Assembly (NCBI GenBank): GCA_963402885.1
Contig: OY727093.1
Location: forward strand, 25,977,409-26,041,408
Direction of reading: 5' to 3'
Length of the DNA: 64,000 nt
Origin: Antedon bifida
Taxonomy: Eukaryota > Echinodermata > Crinoidea > Comatulida > Antedonidae
Both the position numbers and the translations under genes were made by a program. The notes below the pieces were generated by a model. That model searched no databases and had not been told where the DNA came from. It worked only from the letters and a program-made list of their open reading frames with translations. This document shows positions 63,761-64,000 of the stretch, one piece after another (position 1 is the first letter of the stretch; every line of letters begins with the position of its first letter).

Positions 63761-64000
63761 ATTATGAATAAATAAGGGAGTCAGTTTCTCTCTGTAAAAG
63801 AATAACTAAATAGAAAAGAATAACTAAATAGAAATTCTCTGTAAAAGAATAACTATAAATAGAATAATAATACACAACCAAATACAGTAGAGCTAGCAAA
63901 ACAGAGTTGGAGGAGCAGAGTCTTCACATATGAAGTTGGCTCCAAATATGAAGAAGAAGAAGAAGAAGAAATAACTTGCATTGTGCCTACGACGTCCTTG

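Overview
This is AT-rich, intron-rich animal nuclear DNA. Four protein-coding genes can be reconstructed exon by exon, with matching splice phases and conserved protein domains. Homology is to animal genes (a PWWP/IBD chromatin reader, POFUT2, an RFX5/7-class factor, MCCC2). The dense miniature transposons and SINEs, and the very frequent short palindromes AGGCCT and TACTGTA/TACAGTA, suggest a marine invertebrate deuterostome, perhaps an echinoderm. The species assignment is inference only.

Layout. Positions 1-2.4 kb are 5' flank with a large fold-back repeat. A PSIP1/HDGFL2-like gene (+, 2457-11383, 16 coding exons, 1015 residues) is followed by a repeat-rich convergent intergenic region containing a perfect 32-bp palindrome. 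POFUT2 (-, 25613-16706, 445 residues) follows. Positions 25.6-29.0 kb are the divergent head-to-head region between POFUT2 and the next gene, with a possible small secreted-protein ORF at 27.4 kb. An RFX7-like gene (+, 28986-48623, 7 coding exons, 1181 residues) has two introns over 5 kb. Positions 48.6-55.7 kb are a convergent gene-poor stretch. MCCC2 (-, 63398-55752) is present from its PFLELS region to the stop codon; the first roughly 95 residues lie beyond the right edge.

The genes do not form a pathway: one is a chromatin reader, one an ER glycosyltransferase, one a transcription factor and one a mitochondrial leucine-catabolism enzyme.

The two most notable observations are both about splicing. 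First, POFUT2 carries two homologous 67-bp exons in tandem (20639-20705 and 21416-21482). Using both or neither gives an early stop, so the sequence predicts mutually exclusive splicing that swaps a 22-residue segment. Second, the RFX7-like gene interrupts its DNA-binding domain with a 373-bp AT-AC intron that has U12-type signals; the reading frame is restored only if that minor-spliceosome intron is used. The rest of the unusual content is repeats: at least eight short inverted-repeat transposon families, a tRNA-derived SINE, a 5S-rRNA-derived sequence, a LINE tail, and a 22/66-bp minisatellite open in one frame on each strand.
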